A stretch of DNA of 50,172 nt, taken from the NCBI GenBank assembly GCA_934234185.1, contig CAKQHO010000013.1, forward strand, positions 1-50,172, read 5' to 3'. Below, in pieces: positions 1-8,005 of the stretch. Numbering within the stretch: the stretch's first letter is position 1; the number at the start of each line of letters is the position of its first letter. Source of the stretch: an uncultured Psychrobacillus sp. (GTDB lineage Bacteria > Bacillota > Bacilli > Bacillales_A > Planococcaceae). The position numbers were made by a program, and so were the translations under genes. The notes beneath the pieces were generated by a model. It was given only the letters and a program-made list of their open reading frames with translations. It did no database searches and was not told the DNA's origin.

Positions 1-2
1 AT

Positions 3-761
3 ACTTTGCTATGGGATAAAAAAAGTGTAGAAATCGCATTTTCAAAAACATGTACGTATGCAGCTAGTAAAGTAAACCTAACTGCAAAAAGCCTTGAAAT
101 GGCTGTCCGCGAAGAGGCAAGTCGTCTTTACGACACTTATGAAACAAGGTCATTTACCAAAATGATAGGAATCAATCCATTTGAGGGATTATGGGGAACA
201 TTTGATGACCCAGGGGAGAATTTCCAAAAAATGATGTCCCTTATTAAAGGCTACCAAGTAAACGCTTGGACATGTGGATTAAAAAAATTAGGGATTGATA
301 ATGTAGAACTAGGGGAAGAGCTGGCAGAGTACTTCCCTCAAATGCGTAAGGAGAATCCTTTTATTTATGAGGAATCTTTTGACGTTCTCGATTCTCTAAA
401 GGGAAAATACACCTTGTTATTAATGACAAATGGATCACCTAGCCTTCAAAATACGAAGCTGGCTATTACACCTGAGCTTGCGCCTTATTTTGATCATATT
501 ATCATCTCTGGTGCATTTGGCAAAGGAAAGCCTGATCCTGCAATTTTTGAACACGCACTTGAAATTGCTTCCGTATCTAAAGATGATGTATTAATGATTG
601 GAGACAATCTTATGACAGATATTCTTGGAGCTTCCACAGTCGGTATAAAATCAGTTTGGATCAATCGGGAAAAAAAAGCTTCTTCCACAGAAGTTACTCC
701 AACGTACACCATCCAAAACTTACGAGAGCTCCTTGATATTCTAAAAGTGCCAACCTATTAG
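3..761 (+). CDS. serB: HAD-family phosphatase, SerB/YsaA-like, 5' end outside window
   Basis: This is a haloacid-dehalogenase-type hydrolase, probably phosphoserine phosphatase, the last step of serine synthesis. The reading frame is open to the left edge. The first residues are TLLWDKKS, which is the tail of HAD motif I (DxDDTLLW), so the nucleophile aspartate lies just outside and the TTG at 6 is not the real start. Counting from that TTG, motif II is TNGS near residue 141, the motif III lysine is in GKGKPDP near 175, and motif IV is MIGDNLMTD near 198. The sequence resembles Bacillus YsaA, from memory. It converges on serA and an aminotransferase, which supports a serine role, but a general HAD phosphatase cannot be excluded. 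Confidence 0.8.
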   Translation, partial: TLLWDKKSVEIAFSKTCTYAASKVNLTAKSLEMAVREEASRLYDTYETRSFTKMIGINPFEGLWGTFDDPGENFQKMMSLIKGYQVNAWTCGLKKLGIDNVELGEELAEYFPQMRKENPFIYEESFDVLDSLKGKYTLLLMTNGSPSLQNTKLAITPELAPYFDHIIISGAFGKGKPDPAIFEHALEIASVSKDDVLMIGDNLMTDILGASTVGIKSVWINREKKASSTEVTPTYTIQNLRELLDILKVPTY

Positions 762-791
762 GGGAGGGGAACTTTTTCTTGTAGCTTGCTA

Positions 792-918
792 GCAAGTACA
801 GCAAACGCAAGTATTGGAGTATATAACGCAAGTAACGCTACGTATATCGCAAGTAACACCTGAGAAAAGGCAAGTTAGCAAATAGCGAGCGCAAGTATTC
901 TCTTCTTAACCGCAAGTA
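792..918. repeat. Array of GCAAGTA motifs with 21-bp period
   Basis: The 332-bp gap between the convergent serB-like gene and serA holds seven copies of GCAAGTA (one is GCAAGTT). They start at 792, 807, 828, 849, 870, 891 and 912. The last six are spaced exactly 21 bp apart, about two helical turns; the first is offset by 15 bp. Only about 7 bp of each unit is conserved and the other 14 bp differ. No reading frame runs through the array. The rest of the gap is AT-rich, followed by the serA terminator. The function is unknown. Confidence 0.85.
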
Positions 919-1021
919 ATGTAAATTTACTGGTAAATTCATTGCATCAAAATTTATATACTTTCTTATCTTTTAAGAAAAGTGCAAGGTGCTGGCATCT
1001 AAATTAATATGTTCTTATCAT

Positions 1022-1076
1022 AAAAAAACGCTCTTAGAAGTGGACCGCTAAGAACTGTCCATATCTTCTAAGAGCT
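1022..1076 (-). terminator. Rho-independent terminator of the serA operon
   Basis: On the minus strand the arms GCTCTTAGAAG and CTTCTAAGAGC enclose a second, inner GGAC/GTCC pairing. A run of seven T follows, just after the serA stop codon. Confidence 0.85.
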
Positions 1077-1093
1077 TCTAGTATTAAAACCTT

Positions 1094-2680
1094 TTATAAG
1101 TTAATAGCTGTAGCATCATAAATATCTTCTAAAGCCTTTAGCTTGTGAATAACGCTTTCCTCAACCGCTTTATCGATAGATAGCATCATTATCGCATCTC
1201 CCCCGATCTCTGAGCGTCCTACTTGCATCGCTGCAATATTAATCCCCTCCATGGCTAATAGGGTGCCTACACGTCCAATGGCTCCAGGTTGATCCTTATG
1301 TCGAATAAATAAAAGATGCCCATCTGGAACGACGTCCACTATAAAATCATCTACTCGTAAAATTCGTGCTCCTAAGCCGTTCAGGAGGGTACCTGATACT
1401 TTTCTAGTTTCCTTTGCAGTCTTTATTTCAACCGTAATTAAACTTGTAAATCCTTTTGACTTTGATGTCTTTAATTCATTGACTACTATTCCAATACGCT
1501 CTGCGTGATAGTTAGCATTTACATCATTTACCGACTCGCCTAGCTTGCTTTTTAATAAGCCCTTTACTGTATTACGAGTCAGAGGCTTTACCTCAATGTT
1601 TGCTAATTCTCCAGAATATGTAACATTTACTTCCTCTGGTACCCCAGCAGTTAAATCACTTAAGAACGTGCCAAGCTTCTCAACAAGATTAAAGAAAGGT
1701 TCAATCTTAGCCATCACATCCTTCGATACAGACGGAAGGTTTACAGGATTCTTAACAACTCCACCCTTCAGAAAGCTTACAACATCATACGAAACATCAA
1801 TTGCTACAATCTCCTGGGCCTCTATTGTGCTAGCACCTAGGTGGGGAGTTGCAATCACCTGAGGTAAGGTAAGCAAGCGATGGTCTACAAATGGCTCCTC
1901 TTCAAATACATCTAGTGCAGCGCCAGCAACCTTGCCAGAAATAATCGCATCGTACAGGGCATCCTCATCAATAATACCTCCGCGCGCACAGTTAATAATT
2001 TGTACACCATCCTTCATTTTTGCAAAGGCTTCCTTATTAATTAAATGACGAGTTTCTTTTAGTAAAGGCGTATGAACTGTTAGGAAATCCGCTACCTTTA
2101 TTACCTCATCGATTGTTCCGAATTGAACACCTAGCTTCTCTGCTTTTTCGGGTGTTAAAAATGGATCATAAGCAATGACGTTCATTCGCTGACCTTTGGC
2201 TCTAGTTGCTACCTCTACCCCAATTCTCCCCAGTCCAACTACGCCTAATGTTTTGTTTTTCACCTCTACCCCAATGTATGTTTTACGATCCCATTTTTGG
2301 TTTTTTAGAGCATGGAACGCTTGAGGTATTTTACGAGCAAGTGCCATCAGCATGGCAATCGTATGCTCAGCAGCAGAGTTTGTATTCCCGTCAGGAGCGT
2401 TCACTACGATAATTCCACGTTCAGTAGCTGCTGGCAAGTCAATATTGTCGACTCCTACGCCTGCACGTCCAATAATTTTTAGTTTCGTCCCTCTTTCGAT
2501 TATTTCTCTTGTTACCTGTGTTTGGCTACGTACAAGCAGCGCATCAAATTCCTCAATTCTCTCCGCTAGTTGCTCAGGACTTAACGTGGTATCTAGCACA
2601 ATATTAAATCCGTCTGCCTCTCTTAATGGAAAGATACCTTCTTCGCTAAGTGGATCGCTAATTAAAATATTGAATGCCAT
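1094..2680 (-). CDS. serA: D-3-phosphoglycerate dehydrogenase
   Basis: This enzyme oxidises 3-phosphoglycerate to 3-phosphohydroxypyruvate with NAD, the first step of serine synthesis in the cytosol. The 528 residues match the long, Bacillus-type SerA. The NAD-binding GLGRIG is at about 149-154. The catalytic triad is visible as Arg233 (CARGG), Glu262 (FEEEP) and His280 (ATPHLGAS). An intervening domain follows, then a C-terminal ACT domain from about 455 (HKDQPGAIGRVG), which in the family senses serine. It starts 2 bp after the aminotransferase stop, so the two are one operon under the T-box leader. Confidence 0.97.
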   Translation of the reverse strand: MAFNILISDPLSEEGIFPLREADGFNIVLDTTLSPEQLAERIEEFDALLVRSQTQVTREIIERGTKLKIIGRAGVGVDNIDLPAATERGIIVVNAPDGNTNSAAEHTIAMLMALARKIPQAFHALKNQKWDRKTYIGVEVKNKTLGVVGLGRIGVEVATRAKGQRMNVIAYDPFLTPEKAEKLGVQFGTIDEVIKVADFLTVHTPLLKETRHLINKEAFAKMKDGVQIINCARGGIIDEDALYDAIISGKVAGAALDVFEEEPFVDHRLLTLPQVIATPHLGASTIEAQEIVAIDVSYDVVSFLKGGVVKNPVNLPSVSKDVMAKIEPFFNLVEKLGTFLSDLTAGVPEEVNVTYSGELANIEVKPLTRNTVKGLLKSKLGESVNDVNANYHAERIGIVVNELKTSKSKGFTSLITVEIKTAKETRKVSGTLLNGLGARILRVDDFIVDVVPDGHLLFIRHKDQPGAIGRVGTLLAMEGINIAAMQVGRSEIGGDAIMMLSIDKAVEESVIHKLKALEDIYDATAINL

Positions 2681-2682
2681 AT

Positions 2683-3840
2683 TTAATTTACTCCTTCTGC
2701 TAAGTAGATTTGTTGAGCTGCAGCCGTTCCTTTTCCAAGCTCTATGTTCTTTCCAACTTTCACTAACGCTATCTCAATTGCGCTAATTATTTGTAGCTGA
2801 TCTGCTGGTGAACAATATCCCATATGCCCGATTCGCAGTATTTTACCCGTTAGGTGCTGTTGCCCTCCTGCTATCGAGATAGCAAATTCTTTCTTTAATA
2901 TTTTGCGGAACTCCTCTGCATTGAAGTCAGCTGGTTGTACTGCCGTGACTGTAGGTGAGGCAGACTCCTCTGATGTTAGCAAGGGAATGCCAAGTGCCTT
3001 AAATGCTGCTCGGGTCATATTCTTCAATAATTCATGTCTTGCATATACCTTCTCTAGTCCCTCTCGTTCTAGAAGCTCTAAAACTTTTTCCAACCCAAAG
3101 AGCAGGGATAAAGCAGGAGTAAAAGGCGTCGTATCCTTTTGTAGGTTTTCTCGATATTTTTTTAAATCTAGATAAAAACGTGGTTGTTCATTTTCCTCGA
3201 TAACTTTCCACGCACGTTCACTAGCTGCAACAAAGGTAAGACCAGCTGGTAGCATAAATGCCTTTTGAGAGCCTGTTACTACTACATCAATACCCCACTC
3301 ATCCATTTTTGTTTCGACCCCTGCTACACATGAGACTCCGTCTACCACTATCAAGGCATCCGATACCGCCCTAACTGCCTCAGCAAGTTTACCGATAGGG
3401 TTTAGAACTCCTGTAGATGTTTCGCAATACGTAGAAAAAACCACCTTTATACCTGGGTGCAATTTCACATATTCTTTTATTTCCTCTGGATCTAATGCGT
3501 TTCCCCACTCCACAGAAATTACATGAGTATGAATATGATAGGAATTGCATATTTTTGTAAATCTGTCTCCGAAAGCTCCAGTTACTACAACGAGCACCTC
3601 GTCCCCTGGCTTTACCACGTTTACAACTGCTGTTTCTAATCCTGCCGTTCCACTTCCAGCTATAATCATGACCTCCTGCTTTGTTCCAAAAATATTCTTT
3701 AGACCAGGTGCAATTCTCTTTAATAAATCTGACGTTTCTTTTCCACGGTGTCCAATCATTGCTTGATTCATTGCTTGTTGAACACTTGGTGGAATTGGTG
3801 TTGGTCCTGGTATACGTAAAATAGTTTGATCTTGTAGCAT
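2683..3840 (-). CDS. Class V PLP aminotransferase (serine/alanine-glyoxylate type)
   Basis: This is a class V aminotransferase of the alanine-glyoxylate / serine-pyruvate / archaeal aspartate type, 385 residues. The PLP lysine is Lys193 in GSQKAFMLPAG, the cofactor aspartate is Asp167 in VVDGVS, and the N-terminus has the family signature RIPGPTPIPP. I chose the ATG at 3840 because GGGAGG lies about 6 bases upstream; an upstream ATG at 3870 has no such site and overlaps the terminator of the leader. It is the first gene of a T-box-controlled operon with serA. The likely role is transamination of 3-phosphohydroxypyruvate, replacing SerC, but this is inferred from context. Confidence 0.88.
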   Translation of the reverse strand: MLQDQTILRIPGPTPIPPSVQQAMNQAMIGHRGKETSDLLKRIAPGLKNIFGTKQEVMIIAGSGTAGLETAVVNVVKPGDEVLVVVTGAFGDRFTKICNSYHIHTHVISVEWGNALDPEEIKEYVKLHPGIKVVFSTYCETSTGVLNPIGKLAEAVRAVSDALIVVDGVSCVAGVETKMDEWGIDVVVTGSQKAFMLPAGLTFVAASERAWKVIEENEQPRFYLDLKKYRENLQKDTTPFTPALSLLFGLEKVLELLEREGLEKVYARHELLKNMTRAAFKALGIPLLTSEESASPTVTAVQPADFNAEEFRKILKKEFAISIAGGQQHLTGKILRIGHMGYCSPADQLQIISAIEIALVKVGKNIELGKGTAAAQQIYLAEGVN

Positions 3841-3868
3841 CTCTTTTCCTCCCTCTATTTGATAAAAC

Positions 3869-3915
3869 AAAAAAAGCCCTTCGATCCCTTACAACATGTA
3901 AGGGGCGAAGAGCTT
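3869..3915 (-). terminator. Regulated terminator of the T-box leader
   Basis: On the minus strand the arms AGCTCTTCG/CGAAGGGCT and CCCTTACA/TGTAAGGG stack into one long hairpin followed by seven T. It lies directly before the aminotransferase ribosome site. Its 5' arm overlaps the region that the T-box sequence would hold in the antiterminator. Confidence 0.85.
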
Positions 3916-4134
3916 ATGTAAACTCACGCGGTACCACCCAATTTTCGCTAAAATGCAGCATCTCTAATGACTTAACGCGTCTTCAACGGACCAACCTACT
4001 CATCTTTTCAGCGGATCAATTCCGGAGGGCTACCACTACAAATAGAATCACTGATTTCCACCGACCATCAGCTCTCTAAGGATTTCTAATTTGTTAGGCC
4101 TATCTCCATCAAAATTGTTTTGTTATTAAGAATT
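3870..4134 (-). promoter_or_regulatory. T-box riboswitch leader, probably serine-specific
   Basis: The minus strand carries a classical T-box leader. Stem I begins with AGAGAGCTGATGG and the GGTGGAAATCAG element. The T-box itself, TGGGTGGTACCGCG, is at 3927-3940 and is followed by the terminator. Uncharged tRNA pairing would favour antitermination and switch on the aminotransferase and serA. Two TCC (serine) triplets fall in the 3' side of stem I, at 4024-4026 and 4013-4015, so a serine specifier is plausible. I could not fix which triplet sits in the specifier loop without folding. Confidence 0.92.
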
Positions 4135-4140
4135 AAACTT

Positions 4141-4169
4141 ATCATACGCAACGTATTTTTAATTGTCAA
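4141..4169 (-). promoter_or_regulatory. Sigma-A promoter of the T-box serine operon
   Basis: On the minus strand, TTGACA (4164-4169) and TATGAT (4141-4146) are separated by exactly 17 bp. This places the transcription start near 4134, just before stem I of the T-box leader. Confidence 0.8.
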
Positions 4170-4493
4170 TATAGTTTGAAAACTTGAAAACGCTATCATT
4201 TTTTTATAAGTGTCATGAAGGTTGATATAACAGCATTTATTAATAAAAAAATTTTTTATTGATAATTCGTCTTTTGAACAATAAAACTATTATTTTTTAA
4301 TTATAATAAATTATTTCGAGTAAAATACGAACGAATTTTTAAATAAAAATATAATCGTATGTTTAAATAATATATTTATGCTTGGATTATAATTCGTATA
4401 TTGACGGATTAAAGATAAATTTGTACACTGTAAAAAAACATTTGTTTTTCCATAACATACATAACGATAAAATTATAATAAGGATTTGATGAT
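4170..4493 (+). promoter_or_regulatory. AT-rich upstream region and promoter of the aspartate kinase gene
   Basis: This stretch between the divergent T-box promoter and the aspartate kinase is extremely AT-rich and has no gene that I can support. A sigma-A-like promoter, TTGACG (4401-4406), a 17-bp spacer and TACACT (4424-4429), would start transcription near 4436. I see no lysine riboswitch or T-box before the kinase. A small AT-rich inverted repeat lies at about 4246-4262. Confidence 0.55.
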
Positions 4494-5852
4494 ATGAAGG
4501 TATGTAAATTTGGTGGTACTTCGGTTGCAAGTGCAAGACAAATACAAAAAGTTGCAGATATCATCCAAGCTGACTCAGATAGAAAAATAATAATCGTTTC
4601 TGCTCCAGGCAAACGACATGAAAAAGATGTGAAGGTAACTGATTTGCTTATTAGCCTTGGACTTTGTGCAATAAAGGGAGAGAATATAGAAGTTCCTTTG
4701 ACTCATGTATTGGATCGATATAAGGAAATTGCATGGGAATTGGAAATATCTGCTCCCATTATGCAAGTAATTGAGCAAGATTTACGTGAAAGACTTACAA
4801 AGAGAAATAGCAAAAACTTCATAGACCTATTAAAAGCGAGTGGGGAGGACAATAACGCAAAGCTCATCGCAGCTTATTTGTCTAGTCGAGGAATACGTGC
4901 AAAGTATATCAACCCAAAGGATGCAGGACTTATTGTAAATGACTTTCCCGAGAGGACATTGGCGCTATCAGAGGCTTATGAAAACTTAAAGGAAACCCTT
5001 TTACACGAGAAGGACGTGATTGTTTTCCCAGGATTTTTTGGCTTCACAAAACAAGGCATTCTTCGTACATTTGATCGTGGGGGTTCAGATATCACTGGCT
5101 CCATATTGGCAGCAGCTGTTCACGCTGACCTTTATGAAAATTTCACAGACGTCGATTCAGTTTTTTGTGCCAATCCAAAGGTAGTTCATAATCCAGAGGA
5201 AATTCAAGAAATTACTTACCGAGAAATGAGAGAGCTGTCCTATGCTGGCTTCTCCGTTTTCCATGATGAAGCATTAATGCCTGTATATAAACTAGGTATA
5301 CCTGTATGTATAAAAAATACTAACAACCCAGATGCTCCTGGAACTAAAATAGTTTCTGTTCGAAAAATAAACAGGCGTCCTATTACAGGTATTTCCGCTG
5401 ATAGCGGCTTCTCCATTTTATATGTTAGTAAGTATTTAATGAACAGAGAAATCGGATTTGGAAGAAAGCTTCTACAAATTTTAGAGGAGGAGTATATTTC
5501 TTACGAGCATACCCCGTCAGGTCTAGATGATATATCTGTTATTTTCAGAAGCCATCAGCTTACTCCTGAAAAGGAAGAACGAATTTTATGGAGAGTTAAA
5601 GAAGAGCTTCATGCGGAGGATGCCCACTTTCGACATGAGTTTTCCATGATCGTACTAGTAGGAGAGGGTATGAATAACAGTACAGGGCTTGCTGCAAGAG
5701 CTGCTACGGCAATTGCAAGAACAGGCGCAAACATTGAAATGATTAACCAAGGATCATCCGAAGTCAGCTTATCCTTTGGAGTTCACCGAAGCAATGAAAA
5801 TAAGATACTCCAGGAATTATATAGAGAGTTTTTTGCAACAGTTCCCGTATAA
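4494..5852 (+). CDS. Aspartate kinase (class III, YclM/ThrD-like)
   Basis: It phosphorylates aspartate, the committed step toward lysine, methionine, threonine and diaminopimelate. The 452 residues begin with the kinase signature KFGGTS at 5-10. Further family signatures are the FDRGGSDITG segment near 197-206 and the C-terminal pair of ACT domains (about 310-450, with the phrase ARTGANIEMINQGSSE). The length and start match Bacillus aspartokinase III, which in B. subtilis is inhibited by lysine plus threonine. AAGGAT lies just upstream of the ATG. It is a single gene, divergent from the serine operon; dapF, later in the same pathway, lies 9 kb away. Confidence 0.95.
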   Translation: MKVCKFGGTSVASARQIQKVADIIQADSDRKIIIVSAPGKRHEKDVKVTDLLISLGLCAIKGENIEVPLTHVLDRYKEIAWELEISAPIMQVIEQDLRERLTKRNSKNFIDLLKASGEDNNAKLIAAYLSSRGIRAKYINPKDAGLIVNDFPERTLALSEAYENLKETLLHEKDVIVFPGFFGFTKQGILRTFDRGGSDITGSILAAAVHADLYENFTDVDSVFCANPKVVHNPEEIQEITYREMRELSYAGFSVFHDEALMPVYKLGIPVCIKNTNNPDAPGTKIVSVRKINRRPITGISADSGFSILYVSKYLMNREIGFGRKLLQILEEEYISYEHTPSGLDDISVIFRSHQLTPEKEERILWRVKEELHAEDAHFRHEFSMIVLVGEGMNNSTGLAARAATAIARTGANIEMINQGSSEVSLSFGVHRSNENKILQELYREFFATVPV

Positions 5853-5945
5853 ATTCCACTACTGGAGTAATTAATTAATAAAACGGTCATTATTCTTACT
5901 TCTTACTTATACAATAATAGTAACTTGTAAAAGAAGGAGAATTTC

Positions 5946-6599
5946 ATGACAATCTCGGACATAAAAAGTAAAGCTAGACAATTACTGGCCAATCAATGGG
6001 GAAAATCAGTATTTCTTGTTGTCATTTTCTTTGCTATCCAAATTTTTCTCGTAAACGGTATTAAAATTGCGTTATACGGTGGGTTTGAGGCTTGGCAGGA
6101 TCCTTATAGCAACTCTAGCGAAGCGGAACTTTTTGGATTTATCATGAATATACTGCTTACTCCTATGTCTCTAGCATTTGTTTGGTTTTTTCTTGAATTG
6201 TCTAGGGGGAAAGACGCAAAAATCAGTAGTCTTTTTTCCATATATACGGAGCCAGCGAGATGTGGGAAAATAATTATCACTTGTATACTAGAAGGGATTT
6301 ACGTATTTTTATGGTCCCTTCTTCTCATCATACCAGGTATTATTAAAGCACTTTCTTACTCTCAAACCTACTATATCCTTAAAGACCATCCAGAGCTCTC
6401 TCCAAATGAAGTTATTACAGCAAGTAAAACTAGAATGCAAGGGAAAAAAGGAAAATATTTTCTCCTTAACTTAAGCTTTATTGGCTGGAGCTTTCTATGC
6501 ATACTCACCCTAGGATTAGGATTTCTTTGGCTAGTCCCTTATATCTCCACTAGTTTAGCAGTATTTTATGAGCAAGAAATAGCTGAGAAATTCGAATAG
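5946..6599 (+). CDS. DUF975 family membrane protein
   Basis: A 217-residue integral membrane protein of the DUF975 family, whose function is not established. The family opening ISDIKSKARQLLANQWGK is followed by a hydrophobic segment at about 20-42. Further membrane segments lie at roughly 65-88, 115-138 and 172-206, and a conserved SYSQTYYILKDHPEL-like stretch sits between them. An AGAAGGAG ribosome site precedes the ATG. A strong shared terminator follows. It stands alone, so context gives no further clue. Confidence 0.85.
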   Translation: MTISDIKSKARQLLANQWGKSVFLVVIFFAIQIFLVNGIKIALYGGFEAWQDPYSNSSEAELFGFIMNILLTPMSLAFVWFFLELSRGKDAKISSLFSIYTEPARCGKIIITCILEGIYVFLWSLLLIIPGIIKALSYSQTYYILKDHPELSPNEVITASKTRMQGKKGKYFLLNLSFIGWSFLCILTLGLGFLWLVPYISTSLAVFYEQEIAEKFE

Positions 6600-6606
6600 C
6601 CTTTAC

Positions 6607-6637
6607 TTAGAAGACAAAGCACTGTTAGCTTTGTCTT
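6607..6637. terminator. Shared terminator between convergent genes
   Basis: The arms AGAAGACAAAGC and GCTTTGTCTTCT form a 12-bp stem with a 7-base loop, midway between the DUF975 gene and the convergent Nudix-GNAT gene. Confidence 0.75.
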
Positions 6638-6652
6638 CTCCTAATAATATCT

Positions 6653-7624
6653 CTACCATACTTTTAAATGATGAAAGCCTTCTTTTTTCTCATAAGAAAC
6701 GATAGTCATTTTGTCGTTTATCCTCTTTGACTCACCAGTCTGTTTATACCCCATCTTTTCATACAGATAGCAATTTTTCTGTTCCTGTAAAATTGTATCG
6801 AGTTCCCAACTTCTGGCCTCCGGATATAGCATCTCTAAACGTTTGATAACCGTTTGGGCTATTCCTCTTCCTTGATAACCCTCTAAAATATTTATCATAT
6901 GTAATCGCATAACTCCAGCGGATTTCTTATAAACATGAACACTACCTACAAGCTCTTGAGCTATCGTTATTTTGTAGAAGGTCCCTTGGTTTAAACGCTC
7001 CTTAAAGCGTTCAAATGTTTGATTAAAGGGAGTAGTATCATGATCTTGGTACTTTTCATACATTTGCTTAAACACTTGCTTTTGCAGGTTATATAAGCTT
7101 TGTGCATCTGACGGATATGCTTTTTGAAGAGAAATTTCTGAAGCAATAATTTCAAAAACATTCTCCAGAATATGATAAGGGATAAATTCTCCTGAATGAA
7201 CCATTTCCCTTATTTCCTCAATAGTAGCCCATCTTGCAGCAGCTACCTCTTCATATTGAAGCTCCCATTTCTCAACGTTTTGTTTTACCAAAAAATTATC
7301 ATCAAAGCCTTTTGGAGATCCTACAGTAAATAAAACCTCAGCACTTTCTATATCTAAATCTATCCCTAGTTCTTCCTTAGTTTCCCTGACAGCTGCTATT
7401 TCAGGAGTTTCTCCACATAAAGCAGACCCAGCAGCGGCACAATCCCACATATTTGGCCAGCCTATTTTCCATGGCTGTCTTTGTTGTATCAAAAGCTTGC
7501 CTTCCTCATTCATTATCCATACATGAACTATTTCATGAAAGGAACCCTCTTGTAACTCTTCTCCCCTAATATGTGTTTTTTCTGTTTTCTCTCGAAATTC
7601 GTTCACTACATCCCAAATCTCCAA
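6653..7624 (-). CDS. Nudix hydrolase fused to GNAT acetyltransferase
   Basis: A 323-residue, two-domain protein. The N-terminal half is an IPP-isomerase-like Nudix hydrolase with a perfect Nudix box at 66-88 (G, five residues, E, seven residues, then RETKEELGI). The C-terminal half, from about 165, is a GNAT N-acetyltransferase with the acetyl-CoA loop QGRGIA at 251-256 and a C-terminal YEKMGY segment. The two domains are in one uninterrupted frame. Nudix enzymes hydrolyse nucleoside-diphosphate-linked compounds and GNATs acetylate amines; no substrate can be read from the sequence. The gene stands alone. Confidence 0.9.
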   Translation of the reverse strand: MEIWDVVNEFREKTEKTHIRGEELQEGSFHEIVHVWIMNEEGKLLIQQRQPWKIGWPNMWDCAAAGSALCGETPEIAAVRETKEELGIDLDIESAEVLFTVGSPKGFDDNFLVKQNVEKWELQYEEVAAARWATIEEIREMVHSGEFIPYHILENVFEIIASEISLQKAYPSDAQSLYNLQKQVFKQMYEKYQDHDTTPFNQTFERFKERLNQGTFYKITIAQELVGSVHVYKKSAGVMRLHMINILEGYQGRGIAQTVIKRLEMLYPEARSWELDTILQEQKNCYLYEKMGYKQTGESKRINDKMTIVSYEKKEGFHHLKVW

Positions 7625-7744
7625 TTCCCCACCTGCTTTTCTTTTTATTATTATTTAGTTTAACATAGGTTAACTTGACTAAAACTATAAAATATGAGAT
7701 GATGACGGTTGTTAACAATTTAGGTAGACATAGTCTAAAGAAAT

Positions 7745-7773
7745 TTGGCATTCTACTATGTGTTTTTGATGAT
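7745..7773 (+). promoter_or_regulatory. Possible promoter for the unassigned RNA
   Basis: TTGGCA (7745-7750) and GATGAT (7768-7773) are separated by 17 bp. The predicted start, near 7780, falls at the outer stem of the candidate RNA. The -10 match is weak. Confidence 0.35.
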
Positions 7774-7779
7774 ACTTAT

Positions 7780-8000
7780 TCACACTGGAGCGACTATAGG
7801 GTCGCAAGGACGTAAAAGCAGGTAGGGTTTACGTTGCTTAAGTTAGAAGGCAACCAGTGGAACAATTTACCGCGGCATTGAAAGCGTGACTTTCATGGAA
7901 AATGATCCCCGATTAGAATCGGGTTGATAATGAACATTCAAAGATTATGATTACCTGACACAAATCAAAGGCTGGTCTCTACTATGAGATCAGCCTTTGT
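7780..8000 (+). ncRNA. Candidate structured noncoding RNA, family not recognised
   Basis: The 381-bp gap between the Nudix-GNAT gene and the MFS gene has no reading frame of note but dense base-pairing potential on the plus strand. CACTGG (7783-7788) pairs with a later CCAGTG and encloses three hairpins: GCGAC/GTCGC, ACGTAAA/TTTACGT and TTGCTT/AAGGCAA. Downstream come TGAAAG/CTTTCA and CCCGATT/AATCGGG hairpins, and finally a 13-bp terminator stem. It is GC-richer than its surroundings. I compared it from memory with tmRNA, 6S, SRP, RNase P, T-box and the common riboswitches and found no match. Strand and limits are inferred. Confidence 0.4.
7968..8000. terminator. Terminator hairpin between candidate RNA and MFS gene
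   Basis: AAAGGCTGGTCTC and GAGATCAGCCTTT form a 13-bp stem (one G-U pair) with a 6-base loop. A/T flanks on both sides allow it to serve either strand. It ends the MFS gene and, on the plus strand, the candidate RNA. Confidence 0.75.
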
Positions 8001-8005
8001 CCAAT

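Noticed and set aside
786..920. CRISPR array
   Set aside because: The repeated core is 7 bp and the period 21 bp, too short for a CRISPR repeat plus spacer, and no cas genes are near. The same applies to 23141-23236.
4142..4493. Lysine riboswitch before the aspartate kinase
   Set aside because: The stretch is nearly pure A/T and lacks the conserved lysine aptamer elements; only a promoter can be supported.
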